A stretch of 64,000 bases of DNA. Origin: JALEFZ01 sp039817415 (GTDB lineage: Bacteria > Bacteroidota > Bacteroidia > J057). The stretch is from contig JBCBVV010000020.1 in assembly GCA_039817415.1 (NCBI GenBank), forward strand, positions 38,523 to 102,522, written 5' to 3'. The number at the start of each line of letters is the position of its first letter. Position 1 is the stretch's first letter. The translations under genes were made by a program, and so were the position numbers. Positions 26,151-34,350 of this stretch are shown piece after piece. The notes below the pieces were generated by a model. It had not been told where the DNA came from and did not search any database. It saw only the letters and a program-made list of their open reading frames with translations.

Positions 26151-27485
26151 TTAAAACTTGATCACCCTAGACATGGCACGAGAGGAGGTAATTTTGACAA
26201 AGTCCTCCTTACGAATGACATACTTACCTTTATCCTTGTTTCCCTTGAACGTGGTTTTCCTCAGGGGTTGGTGAGCCACTACACGGTGCCCATCTTTATT
26301 AGTCGCCACTACGGTGAGGTAGGCAAAATGCTCATCTACACAGCCTCTACGGAAATAACAAGCATTTTTCTCATTCCAGAATCCAGCCAAGACGACATCC
26401 TCTGTAGAAAGAAACACACGTGCATTTTCCTTGGTGTATGGTTTGATGTCTACCCATATCTTGGGATCATGACGATGCTTGCGGCTATTGGGAACCATCT
26501 TCTGAATGGCAACTCCTCGCGAATCGTCTAGGTCTATTTCATAGTAGGAGGCTTGAGAAGTGGAATCGAATGCTGGCGTTTTGTAAGTAGACTGCCATGC
26601 AAAGCCCGTGCTATCCTTACCAAAAATCGCATAGTAAATCCTTTTTTCAGCATCCTGTTCATTCACAGGCATTCTCAATTTCATACAGGAGTCCTGAAGC
26701 TTAAGAGGCTTACCTTTTCCATCGACAACCTTGACTATCACCATCCCGTCTGTTTCCAAACAGTCTCCGTCGATATCCATGGTAACCACCTCGTTCAGAA
26801 GAAATTCTTTTCGTGTGTAAATGGATTGTACCTGAACAGAAATGTCATCTCCAATTTTATCTAGACAACAAGGGCCTAGGACAACTTCTACTCCATTTTC
26901 GGCCTCAATGACCTTGCTTTCTTGTGAACAATCTACCTCTGCTACTTTGCCTAGGTCTTCCACTTCTATTTCTGCTAAACTATCCTCTTTGGCCAGTTGA
27001 TCTCCCCGGCTTTGTTGAGCACGGATAGCCATTTTCATTTCATAGGTGAAGTGAAGGATCGCTACTCTTCGGTTCTGACTTCTTCCCATTTCCGTTTCGT
27101 TGGAAGCTAATGGAACAGCATTTCCGACTCCCTCTACGCGCGTGATCGCATCTTCTCCTACTCCACTCTTAACCAATAACCCGCGAACGGACATGGCTCT
27201 TTCGTAGGACAGCTTTTTGTTGTATTCAATGGTACCACGGTCATCTGTATAGCCAAGAAGGGCGAATGAGTCTTCTTTTTGAAAGGCCATTTCATTTAAC
27301 CAGGTAAATAATCTGTCTTGTTGTTCGCTTTGAACATCAGTTGAGTTGGTGGCAAAGAATACATTTAAAGTATCCTGAGCCTTTAGTTGATGTGTGGCAA
27401 AAACCAGCCACATCACAAGAGCTCCCATCACAATTAGTGAAGAGGGGAGTTTCAATAGGCGATAGTTAGGATATGAACAAAACAT
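26151..27485 (-). CDS. OmpA-family protein with N-terminal peptidoglycan-binding domain
   Basis: About 444 residues from ATG 27485; a longer frame reaching 27755 would put 90 unlikely residues before the signal peptide. The signal/TM is LLKLPSSLIVMGALVMWLVF. Residues ~37-145 form an OmpA-like domain (FFATNSTDVQSEQQDRL, LLGYTDDRGTIEYNKKLSYERA, GRSQNRRVAIL), which binds diaminopimelate-type peptidoglycan. The remaining ~280 residues are a beta-rich, cysteine-containing region I do not recognise. OmpA domains usually sit at the C-terminus; here it is at the N-terminus. It is divergent from the sigma-factor gene across 391 bases. Confidence 0.85.
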   Translation of the reverse strand: MFCSYPNYRLLKLPSSLIVMGALVMWLVFATHQLKAQDTLNVFFATNSTDVQSEQQDRLFTWLNEMAFQKEDSFALLGYTDDRGTIEYNKKLSYERAMSVRGLLVKSGVGEDAITRVEGVGNAVPLASNETEMGRSQNRRVAILHFTYEMKMAIRAQQSRGDQLAKEDSLAEIEVEDLGKVAEVDCSQESKVIEAENGVEVVLGPCCLDKIGDDISVQVQSIYTRKEFLLNEVVTMDIDGDCLETDGMVIVKVVDGKGKPLKLQDSCMKLRMPVNEQDAEKRIYYAIFGKDSTGFAWQSTYKTPAFDSTSQASYYEIDLDDSRGVAIQKMVPNSRKHRHDPKIWVDIKPYTKENARVFLSTEDVVLAGFWNEKNACYFRRGCVDEHFAYLTVVATNKDGHRVVAHQPLRKTTFKGNKDKGKYVIRKEDFVKITSSRAMSRVIKF

Positions 27486-27876
27486 AAGTTGTTGTGTGTT
27501 TTGAGTGTATGGGCAAGAAGTATTTGGGGATACTTGTACTTGATTACGTAATATCTCAGAAAAATGATTCTTTAAAGAACGATATTTTTCGACTAATGAG
27601 GAAATTACATTCAACTGTACATTTAGAATTCCCGATTCTTCCCGATCCACTCGGATTCCATTTTCATACGAATAAAAAAAAGAACGACGGACATACATGT
27701 CCGAGTCAACATGAATGCGTACGGTAATTGGAATGTATACTAAAGTGTAGAGCAAGGAGAGGACTGCCTTTATTCTTGCATGCTCATTCTCAGTCTATTC
27801 TGAGAAAAAGAAAAAAATAAGGTAATTTCTACAGCACTTTAATGCGCTATTGCGTCTGACAGGAAAAGCCCGTTTG
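27486..27876. other. 391-base divergent regulatory region between ompA-like and sigma-factor genes
   Basis: No gene is supported here. Two inverted repeats are visible: CGGACAT-AC-ATGTCCG at 27688-27703 and TTCTCAG-6 bases-CTGAGAA at 27787-27806. Either could be an operator controlling the divergent pair. No exact TTTG-N19-TAnnTTTG promoter was found in either direction, which would fit an alternative-sigma promoter. Confidence 0.5.
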
Positions 27877-28449
27877 ATGGACCCCAAAATCATCCGCATG
27901 ACAGATGAGCATCTCGTCGAAGGCTGCCAGAAAGAAGATAGGCAGAGTCAGCGGCATTTGTACGAAAAGTATTTTGAAACGATGACATTCGTGTGTTATC
28001 GGTATGCAAAAGATGCTGATACGGCAAGTGATCTTGTACATGAGGGGTTTATCAAAGTTTTTAAAAGTATTAAGTCATTTAAAAGCAAGGGTTCGTTAGA
28101 GGGTTGGATCAGGAGAATCATGGTCAATGTTTGTTTGGACCATCTCAGAAAGCAAAAAAAATTTCAAGGCGATCTTCCCATTTCAGAGGCAGAAGGAAAA
28201 AGCATAGATGACGAAGCGATCAGTAATCTTCAGGCAGAGTATATACTGGAGAAGATTAGAGAACTTCCAGATCCCCTGCGTACGGTATTTAACTTATATG
28301 TAGTAGAAGGCTATCCACATAAGGAGATCGCCGCTCAAATGGGCTTTGGGGCATCTACATCAAGGGCATATTTGACAGAGGCTAGAAAAATTTTAAGAAA
28401 AAAATTGGGTTCAAATTTTCAGCGTGAAAGGAGGGTAAATCATGGATAA
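27877..28449 (+). CDS. ECF RNA polymerase sigma factor (second locus)
   Basis: About 190 residues from ATG 27877 (MDPKIIRMTDEHLVEGCQ). Region 2 is DRQSQRHLYEKYFETMTFVCYRYAKDADTASDLVHEGFIKVFKSI; region 4 is LPDPLRTVFNLYVVEGYPHKEIAAQMGFGASTSRAYLTEARKILRKKL. This is a standard ECF factor of the kind found in Bacteroidota cell-envelope loci. Its last codons overlap the next gene by 8 bases (ATGGATAA), so the downstream membrane protein is translated with it. Confidence 0.93.
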   Translation: MDPKIIRMTDEHLVEGCQKEDRQSQRHLYEKYFETMTFVCYRYAKDADTASDLVHEGFIKVFKSIKSFKSKGSLEGWIRRIMVNVCLDHLRKQKKFQGDLPISEAEGKSIDDEAISNLQAEYILEKIRELPDPLRTVFNLYVVEGYPHKEIAAQMGFGASTSRAYLTEARKILRKKLGSNFQRERRVNHG

Positions 28450-30088
28450 AAGGGATCAACTCATCCGGAATAAGGTGAGAGAAGCACGCCCCTTTTCCCC
28501 TCAGGCAAATTGGGGTAAAATGGAAAAGATGCTGCTGGAAGATGCAGTAGCATCTGGTAAAGAATCAAAAAAACGAGGTAAGTGGGTTCTCCTCTTGGGC
28601 TTTGCAGCTGGTTTTGTCACCTGCCTGGTCTTAGGGTTTGCTTGGTACTCCCTTCAATCCCAACAGCAAGATTTGAGAGCAGGTTCAATGGCCAACACTG
28701 TTCAACAAGAAACTTCTCCTTCTTCCACCATTCAACATCAACCTAATCATACGTCAGGTACATCAACACCGCATTCATTAGAGTCAGCAACAACACAAAG
28801 CGTTACCCATACAGAACAACCCAAACAAGCATCTTCTTTTATTCCCCCTACAGCTAATTCAGCTGAGAACACAGCAGAAGCGGCCGGACAATCATCAGAC
28901 AGATTGCCCTCAACCCATTCTGCATCTCCCTTTACAACAAACAAACACACTTTTTCTTCAAAGGGAGACAACATTCAAGGGGTGGAAGCGAATCAAACTC
29001 AGCAGGCAAAACAGCTGAAATCAGTTGAGGAACTTGCGCAGATTCCTTCCAACAGCGCAGGCGAGCAAACGGCCCAAGAACCAAGTAGTAAACACCTAGG
29101 TTCTCAATCACTTGCTCTTCCTCATCAAAAGGATGGGAGAACAGGACTTGATTTGCTCGCCCTCAATGGAATGGAAATCGTGCTAGATGAAGGTTCAATT
29201 GTCCACCATTCAAATGAAATTTCTCCTATTCCTTTTCCGGATGCTTCTTTGAAGGCGCAAGAGAAAAAATGGAGAGCAGGTATGTATATTTCAGGCCTGA
29301 TCCAGCCATATGTAGGTATATCACCAGTCTCAATTAACAACAATCCGCTGGTGTATAGATGGCACCCTAGTATCAGGGCAACTGTCATTAGGACACTCAA
29401 TCGACAACTGGAAGTGGAAGCTAGTCTAGGAACGGACGATGCGTTCTATTATGAAGGATATCTTCCTTCAGGAGCTGCTTTGTCTAGGGCCTTACCAGAT
29501 GGCGGCAATTCTGCCATCATGGTCATAGGCACCAATTACTGGTTGGAGGTAGGGGCCAGATGGAAACCTTTTAAGGAACGCTTTTCCCGCATTCAACCTT
29601 ACGTGAAGGGGGCTGTTGCTGCTGTAAATGGTCGGTATGATTACCTACAAATTTTCAACCTAGACATTACCTCATTGCCTGAGGCCAACAAAAGCTCAAG
29701 GTTGAGAGCAAGGAGCAACCTAGATTACTTTTCCTCCAATCCTTATTTGGTCAATAATAGCGACTATGTGAGTGGAACGAGCTTCTCCTTTTCTCCTGCT
29801 GAATACCAACTGGATTATCAGGTACAAAATAACTTGAGCACCAGCCTTAAATCAAACCAAATTTCCTTTAGTTTAGGTGTAGGAGCTGAAATTCCTGTTG
29901 GAGAAAAATGGGCCATTGATGTACAAGCGGAAGGTCTTTCACGCCTGTTACCTGGCCAATCTCAGCTGTCCTATGTATATCAATTAGAATCTGATGTTGA
30001 GGTAGCACTTTCACAAGGTCCCTTCGTCCAAAACAGGAGTAGGTTTACATTTGGAAGGCTTACAATCGGCTTAAACCGCAAATTCTAG
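28442..30088 (+). CDS. Membrane-anchored protein with barrel-like C-terminus, sigma-factor partner
   Basis: 548 residues. Residues 1-46 are cytosolic and charged (PQANWGKMEKMLLED), with one transmembrane helix at about 48-70 (WVLLLGFAAGFVTCLVLGF). A long S/T/Q/P-rich linker spans about 75-280. The last 260 residues alternate hydrophobic and polar like an outer-membrane beta barrel and end in F (RSRFTFGRLTIGLNRKF). The 8-base overlap with the sigma gene points to an anti-sigma or sensor role, with the short cytosolic segment as the likely sigma-binding part. No known anti-sigma domain is visible; whether the C-terminus forms a real barrel is not shown. Confidence 0.78.
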   Translation: MDKRDQLIRNKVREARPFSPQANWGKMEKMLLEDAVASGKESKKRGKWVLLLGFAAGFVTCLVLGFAWYSLQSQQQDLRAGSMANTVQQETSPSSTIQHQPNHTSGTSTPHSLESATTQSVTHTEQPKQASSFIPPTANSAENTAEAAGQSSDRLPSTHSASPFTTNKHTFSSKGDNIQGVEANQTQQAKQLKSVEELAQIPSNSAGEQTAQEPSSKHLGSQSLALPHQKDGRTGLDLLALNGMEIVLDEGSIVHHSNEISPIPFPDASLKAQEKKWRAGMYISGLIQPYVGISPVSINNNPLVYRWHPSIRATVIRTLNRQLEVEASLGTDDAFYYEGYLPSGAALSRALPDGGNSAIMVIGTNYWLEVGARWKPFKERFSRIQPYVKGAVAAVNGRYDYLQIFNLDITSLPEANKSSRLRARSNLDYFSSNPYLVNNSDYVSGTSFSFSPAEYQLDYQVQNNLSTSLKSNQISFSLGVGAEIPVGEKWAIDVQAEGLSRLLPGQSQLSYVYQLESDVEVALSQGPFVQNRSRFTFGRLTIGLNRKF

Positions 30089-30089
30089 G

Positions 30090-31217
30090 CTACTCAAATT
30101 CAAATCCATCGCAGGATTCGATTTCAAAGAGAGGATTGCACCAAGCACCTCCCTCTGGAGCCTCTATCCGATAGTTAGAAGGGAATCTTGGGTCTGGAAT
30201 GTAATAGTCTGTACTGATAAACTGTGCCCCGCTCGATCGGGCAGCTCGATATCGGCTAAAGTCTCCTACTCTAGCTTCTTTGGTTCCTGCATCAGCTCTG
30301 GTCCTCACCAAGTACCCCTTCCGAACATTTTGTTGGATCGCAGCCTGATCTTTTGTAGGATTATTCATGATCATGAAGGCTGAATGAGGCTTTCCAGGAC
30401 GAGAATTGACAAAGAGCAAACGACCTGTTAGGGAAGGGTGTCCCTCCAAATAAGTTGAAATTTGACGGCCTTCAGGAGCAGCATCTAGCACAAACAGGAA
30501 TTTGTTCCTAGCCTTGTCGAGATTGGGCCAGTTTTGGGCTAATACTGCCTCTTCTAGGGTCTGGTATGTTCCTCTAATATCATCTGGGACAATTAAGCGC
30601 TCTTTCCCAAATACTTCCAAAATCTCCTGATCAAGTGAATCCATGGCCGCTGCCCCAAATGCTAAAGGTTGGGTAAAGTTGAATCCAGCTCTGGAAATGC
30701 CACTTTCTTTTAGGTTAAGGGTGATGACGACGGGAAGATGGCCTCTATTCTCCTTCGACCAGTCCAATATGTTTTCCAAACAATCCTGAAAAATCAAACA
30801 ATGGCTTCGAAAATCAATGTCCTGAATGTGAAAAACCTTCATTCCTTTGGCAGAGAGCTCATCATTTCGATTGTATAAAAGAGGCTTGATGCCTTTACTC
30901 TTGAGCAGTAGGTTTCCCAACGGATCGGTATATCTTCCTCCTTCAGGATCATGAAATACATCCAACTCCAATTGACGCAAGCGCAAATCCAACTGATCCT
31001 TTAGGGGAGCATGACGATAATCCAGCGAATAGGCAAGCGTAGAATCCTGCATGGCAATCATGTCCAGCAAAGGCTCCTCAATAGGCTTTTTGTAGGAATT
31101 GTGGCTTCCTATAAGCTGAATTTGATTGATCTTAAGGGAGGAAGGATCTTTGGGGGTGCTTTCACAGGCTGAAACTAGCATGCCTAACACACACAACAAA
31201 GCAGAAAATCTAAGCAT
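30090..31217 (-). CDS. PI-PLC-like (phospholipase C1-type) lipoprotein
   Basis: About 375 residues from ATG 31217; lipoprotein signal MLRFSALLCVLGMLVSAC with acylated C18. The rest follows the Ca2+-dependent phosphatidylinositol-specific PLC1-like fold: IQLIGSHNSYKKP (catalytic His), LELDVFHDPEGG, FHIQDIDFRS and LPVVITLNLK. The reaction would be cleavage of a phosphodiester in a phospholipid or glycerophosphodiester; the substrate is not known. It is convergent with the preceding gene with a single base between the two stop codons. Confidence 0.82.
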   Translation of the reverse strand: MLRFSALLCVLGMLVSACESTPKDPSSLKINQIQLIGSHNSYKKPIEEPLLDMIAMQDSTLAYSLDYRHAPLKDQLDLRLRQLELDVFHDPEGGRYTDPLGNLLLKSKGIKPLLYNRNDELSAKGMKVFHIQDIDFRSHCLIFQDCLENILDWSKENRGHLPVVITLNLKESGISRAGFNFTQPLAFGAAAMDSLDQEILEVFGKERLIVPDDIRGTYQTLEEAVLAQNWPNLDKARNKFLFVLDAAPEGRQISTYLEGHPSLTGRLLFVNSRPGKPHSAFMIMNNPTKDQAAIQQNVRKGYLVRTRADAGTKEARVGDFSRYRAARSSGAQFISTDYYIPDPRFPSNYRIEAPEGGAWCNPLFEIESCDGFEFE

Positions 31218-31300
31218 AGAGGCGAAACAATTTTTGCCAAGTTCTAATTTTTGGATCAAAAAGTAAAAGAAGCCAGCCTCCTATATGCACCCAAAAACAC

Positions 31301-31332
31301 AAAAAGAGACAAACTAGGTCTGCCTCTTTTTT
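31301..31332. terminator. Terminator after the lectin-domain gene
   Basis: Eight-base-pair stem AAAAAGAG / CTCTTTTT with a partly paired loop and a T-run (CTCTTTTTT) on the plus strand; the minus strand reads a U-run too (from the A-run at 31301-31305). It ends the minus-strand gene that stops at 31368. Confidence 0.6.
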
Positions 31333-31367
31333 GATAAATGTATCTTCAAATATCTCCTGTAAAGGGA

Positions 31368-32618
31368 CTAATTATCTTCTTCTCTAGGTCGGTATCGAAC
31401 CGCCACAGAACTACTTGCTCCCATATTAGAAGTGAGAACGAATACAGATCTCTTAATCCCGTCATTGATAGCGATAGAGGCAGTATTAGGGGGAATTTTA
31501 CCAAGGTTATGCGCGTAGAGAATCAATTGATTATCCTCTTCACTGAGGCGAACATAAAAATCCTGCTTTCTATACTTCAGTTTTACGGAATTGATCACCC
31601 AGGTGCCATTCAGGTTCATGGAGACAATATCGCCATCTTTCTTATTGTGATCCCATAGGCTAATGGTTAAGTCTTTGGAAGCAACTTCAATGATTCTAGT
31701 AGGAGGAGTAACGGGTCTTCCTTCCAACTCGGTCATAGTTTGAGAAGGGGGTAAAATCGGCTCATCTTCATCTGCTCTAGTAGGTACAGGTTCTGGCTCA
31801 GGACGAGGTTCGGGGCGAACGACAGGACGGGGCCTTGGAGTAGCACTTGCGATGGGAGGTTGAGGGTTTCTAGGTGGATTCTTCCATCCTTTTCCTTCAA
31901 AAGACCAGCTTAAAATTTCGTGTCGGGCTTTTCCACCTCCTGTAGAGGCTGTTAAACCCATCCAGGCTTGTCCTCTTTTGAGGCTAATAATTTGATCAAT
32001 TTTCAGGTAGGCATCTAAGACAGGGGTATTCATGTCATCCATCATCACCTTCATTCTCCCGCGCTTGTAGGCAATTCTTACCTTGTGCACCTCTCCCGAT
32101 TTGAGGGAAGGAAGGGCGTGATTCATGGCGATAGATGCATCGTTTTTGTGAGAATTGGGCATGTTCCGACGGGTCTGGATGCTGACATGATGGTCTGAGC
32201 CTTCATTGTTGTCAAAGGCATCAAATTCAATGGCGAGGCTATTGGATATTCCGGCATAGCCTATCCCTTCACCGTCTTCTCCCAACTGAACAGGATTTTC
32301 GTTGGTATGCATAACCAATACTACTCCATCAGCTCCGCCTTTGCATTTGCAAGGTTTAGAGATTCTGAACTCAAATTCGGTAGTAAACTCATCTTCCACA
32401 GGAAGCATGCGCTCACTGTACCAAAGGGCACCTTTTTGCCAATTGATGTCATCCACCAATTGTGCCTGCGGACCAGGAGCGTAAGCATTCCCTACAAAGG
32501 ATAGCTCTGGCTGATTTTGAAATTGATCGAAGGAGAAGCCTCTAAATTTTCCAGATCTTTGGGCATGAAGCTGAAAAATGAGGCCTAATAAGATGAAAGT
32601 CAGTGTGTATGGTTTCAT
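31368..32618 (-). CDS. Exported lectin-domain protein with proline-rich linker
   Basis: About 416 residues from ATG 32618 (MKPYTLTFILLGLIFQLHAQ). Residues ~20-235 resemble legume-type (L-type) bacterial lectin domains: GADGVVLVMHTNENPVQLGEDG, NSLAIEFDAFDNNEGSDHHVSIQ, WMGLTASTGGGKARHEILSW. A Pro/Arg-rich linker of about 70 residues follows. The last ~110 residues (ISLWDHNKKDGDIVSMNLNG, LILYAHNLGKIPPNTASIAI) form a beta module seen at the C-terminus of other secreted Bacteroidota proteins. Probable surface carbohydrate binding. No T9SS tail is visible. Confidence 0.82.
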   Translation of the reverse strand: MKPYTLTFILLGLIFQLHAQRSGKFRGFSFDQFQNQPELSFVGNAYAPGPQAQLVDDINWQKGALWYSERMLPVEDEFTTEFEFRISKPCKCKGGADGVVLVMHTNENPVQLGEDGEGIGYAGISNSLAIEFDAFDNNEGSDHHVSIQTRRNMPNSHKNDASIAMNHALPSLKSGEVHKVRIAYKRGRMKVMMDDMNTPVLDAYLKIDQIISLKRGQAWMGLTASTGGGKARHEILSWSFEGKGWKNPPRNPQPPIASATPRPRPVVRPEPRPEPEPVPTRADEDEPILPPSQTMTELEGRPVTPPTRIIEVASKDLTISLWDHNKKDGDIVSMNLNGTWVINSVKLKYRKQDFYVRLSEEDNQLILYAHNLGKIPPNTASIAINDGIKRSVFVLTSNMGASSSVAVRYRPREEDN

Positions 32619-32740
32619 GATATATCTTTTGATGAATGACAATCAAGATACCCATAAGGTGCTTGGATTAGAGAAAAATCCAAAGGGATTAGCAATTTTA
32701 GACGATCAAAAAGAATGGATAATAAGTCTCTGAATGTGAA

Positions 32741-32788
32741 TGTCTTTACCCAAAGACAACCCTATTTTCGAAAAGTCAACTTTGACTT
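32741..32788. repeat. Two adjacent inverted repeats upstream of the lectin gene
   Basis: TGTCTTT-4 bases-AAAGACA at 32741-32758 and AAGTCAA-CT-TTGACTT at 32773-32788, 15 bases apart. They lie between the GH109-like gene (ends 32828) and the lectin gene (starts 32618). They could be paired operators or a terminator without a U-tract. Confidence 0.45.
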
Positions 32789-32827
32789 CCTTTCCTATTT
32801 TCGCCCATACCTTCTCTTAGAGACTGT

Positions 32828-34225
32828 TTAGGTGATGATGTCTAATGGTTTGGTTGTCTTCCAATTTCCTCTGGTAAAATCCGGAAAGGGTTGTGGAGCT
32901 CCCCCACTCATGACAGATCTTTCACTTAAAGGGGAAACCGCAGACCAAAGGGCTCCTTCATACACATTTTGATCCAGTGGCCAGCCATTCCTCAGACACT
33001 CAATGATGCGGTACATCATGATGCCATCCATCCCTCCATGCCCGCTTCCTTTGGCTTCCTCATTGAGTCTTTTGTACAAGGGATGGTCATATTTCTGATA
33101 GACTTTTGCTAAATCATCTCCCTGAACCCATCGATGATGACTCTTGGTTATGCCTTCTACCCCACCCTCAAGCGCCACACGAGTTGGAAAACCTGCCAAG
33201 GTGCCTTTGGTACCCTGAACCAGGTTCAACCTAGAATAAGGTCTAGGACTGGTTTCATCCCATTGAACCATAATTGTCCTTCCCAATTGAGTTTTGATGA
33301 TGGAGGTGTTCAAATCTCCCCCCTTAAAATCCAAGGTATTCCATTTGTGCTCCTCCGGATAATTAGCCTCTGCAAAAGAGGCCCTTCCTAATGCAGGGGT
33401 GGAGAAGGAAACAATACTATGAAACATGTCATCTGTACGCGCAATGTTCATATACTGAGCGACGGGCCCTAGACCATGGGTTGGATACAGATTGCCATTC
33501 CTCTTTGCATAATGATGGGTTCGCCAAAACCCAGTTCCCCTTTCTTCATGCTCCATCTGCCACCTAAGTTCGTGGATGTATGCCGCCTCCGCATGGAGCA
33601 ATTCTCCCAAGACCTTCTGACGGCACATGTTTAAAAACATCAATTCCTGTCGGTTGTAATTGACATTTTCCATCATCATGGCATGTTTCTGATATTTCTC
33701 CGCCGTGTCTACGATTTCCCATAAATCACTGAGCGTTGTTGCCATGGGCACCTCGACAAAGGCATGTGCCCCAGCCTTTATGGAGGCTATGACCATGGGT
33801 GCATGATTCTCCCAGTTGGTGGCGATAAATACTGCATCTGGTTTCACTTCCTCCAACATCAGCCTCCACTTCTCCTCACCACCGTGATAGATTTTCACAT
33901 TTTTATGCCTCTGCCCAGCACCAATCTCTTCGGCCTTGCTTTTCCACTTCTCTACATTATCCTTATATAAATCACTGACAGCTACAATCTCCGTTCCCTC
34001 CAGCCCAGCTGCAAAAGACAAATGATCCCCTCCTCGGAAGCCTAATCCAATGAAGGCTAACCTTATTTTCTGGTGAGGCGGAGCGGCAAAACCACCTAAA
34101 TATTCTCCCTGTGGTGCTTCAGGAATGGGGAGGGACGCTTCTAGAGAGGATAGCGGACTAACTGCCAAAGCAGCACCAGTCAGGGATGTTTTCTTGAGAA
34201 AATCTCTTCTGTCAAGGCTTTTCAT
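32828..34225 (-). CDS. GH109-type (Gfo/Idh/MocA fold) Tat-exported protein
   Basis: 465 residues from ATG 34225 with a twin-arginine signal (MKSLDRRDFLKKTSLTGAAL). A Rossmann NAD-binding domain (LAFIGLGFRGGDH) is followed by the Gfo/Idh/MocA C-terminal domain. The stretch MMMENVNYNRQELMF, ELRWQMEHEERGTGFWRTHHYAKRNG and YPTHGLGPVAQYMN is the pattern I associate with glycoside hydrolase family 109, NAD-dependent alpha-N-acetylgalactosaminidases. The assignment is from motifs only. It would remove terminal GalNAc from glycans in the periplasm. Confidence 0.85.
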   Translation of the reverse strand: MKSLDRRDFLKKTSLTGAALAVSPLSSLEASLPIPEAPQGEYLGGFAAPPHQKIRLAFIGLGFRGGDHLSFAAGLEGTEIVAVSDLYKDNVEKWKSKAEEIGAGQRHKNVKIYHGGEEKWRLMLEEVKPDAVFIATNWENHAPMVIASIKAGAHAFVEVPMATTLSDLWEIVDTAEKYQKHAMMMENVNYNRQELMFLNMCRQKVLGELLHAEAAYIHELRWQMEHEERGTGFWRTHHYAKRNGNLYPTHGLGPVAQYMNIARTDDMFHSIVSFSTPALGRASFAEANYPEEHKWNTLDFKGGDLNTSIIKTQLGRTIMVQWDETSPRPYSRLNLVQGTKGTLAGFPTRVALEGGVEGITKSHHRWVQGDDLAKVYQKYDHPLYKRLNEEAKGSGHGGMDGIMMYRIIECLRNGWPLDQNVYEGALWSAVSPLSERSVMSGGAPQPFPDFTRGNWKTTKPLDIIT

Positions 34226-34350
34226 GAGCAAAGAATAAATGGATACATACTCCGGTATTTGCCAGAGCAATGATCAATCTAAGGATTAATCCCTTATTTT
34301 TGGGCCTCAATTGACTAAAAATTCTAGCTCAAATTCCCTAGTTTACCCCT

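Noticed and set aside
27486..27755. N-terminal extension of the OmpA-family protein by 90 codons
   Set aside because: The extension lacks the composition of a mature domain, precedes a good signal peptide (from ATG 27485), and overlaps the divergent regulatory region.
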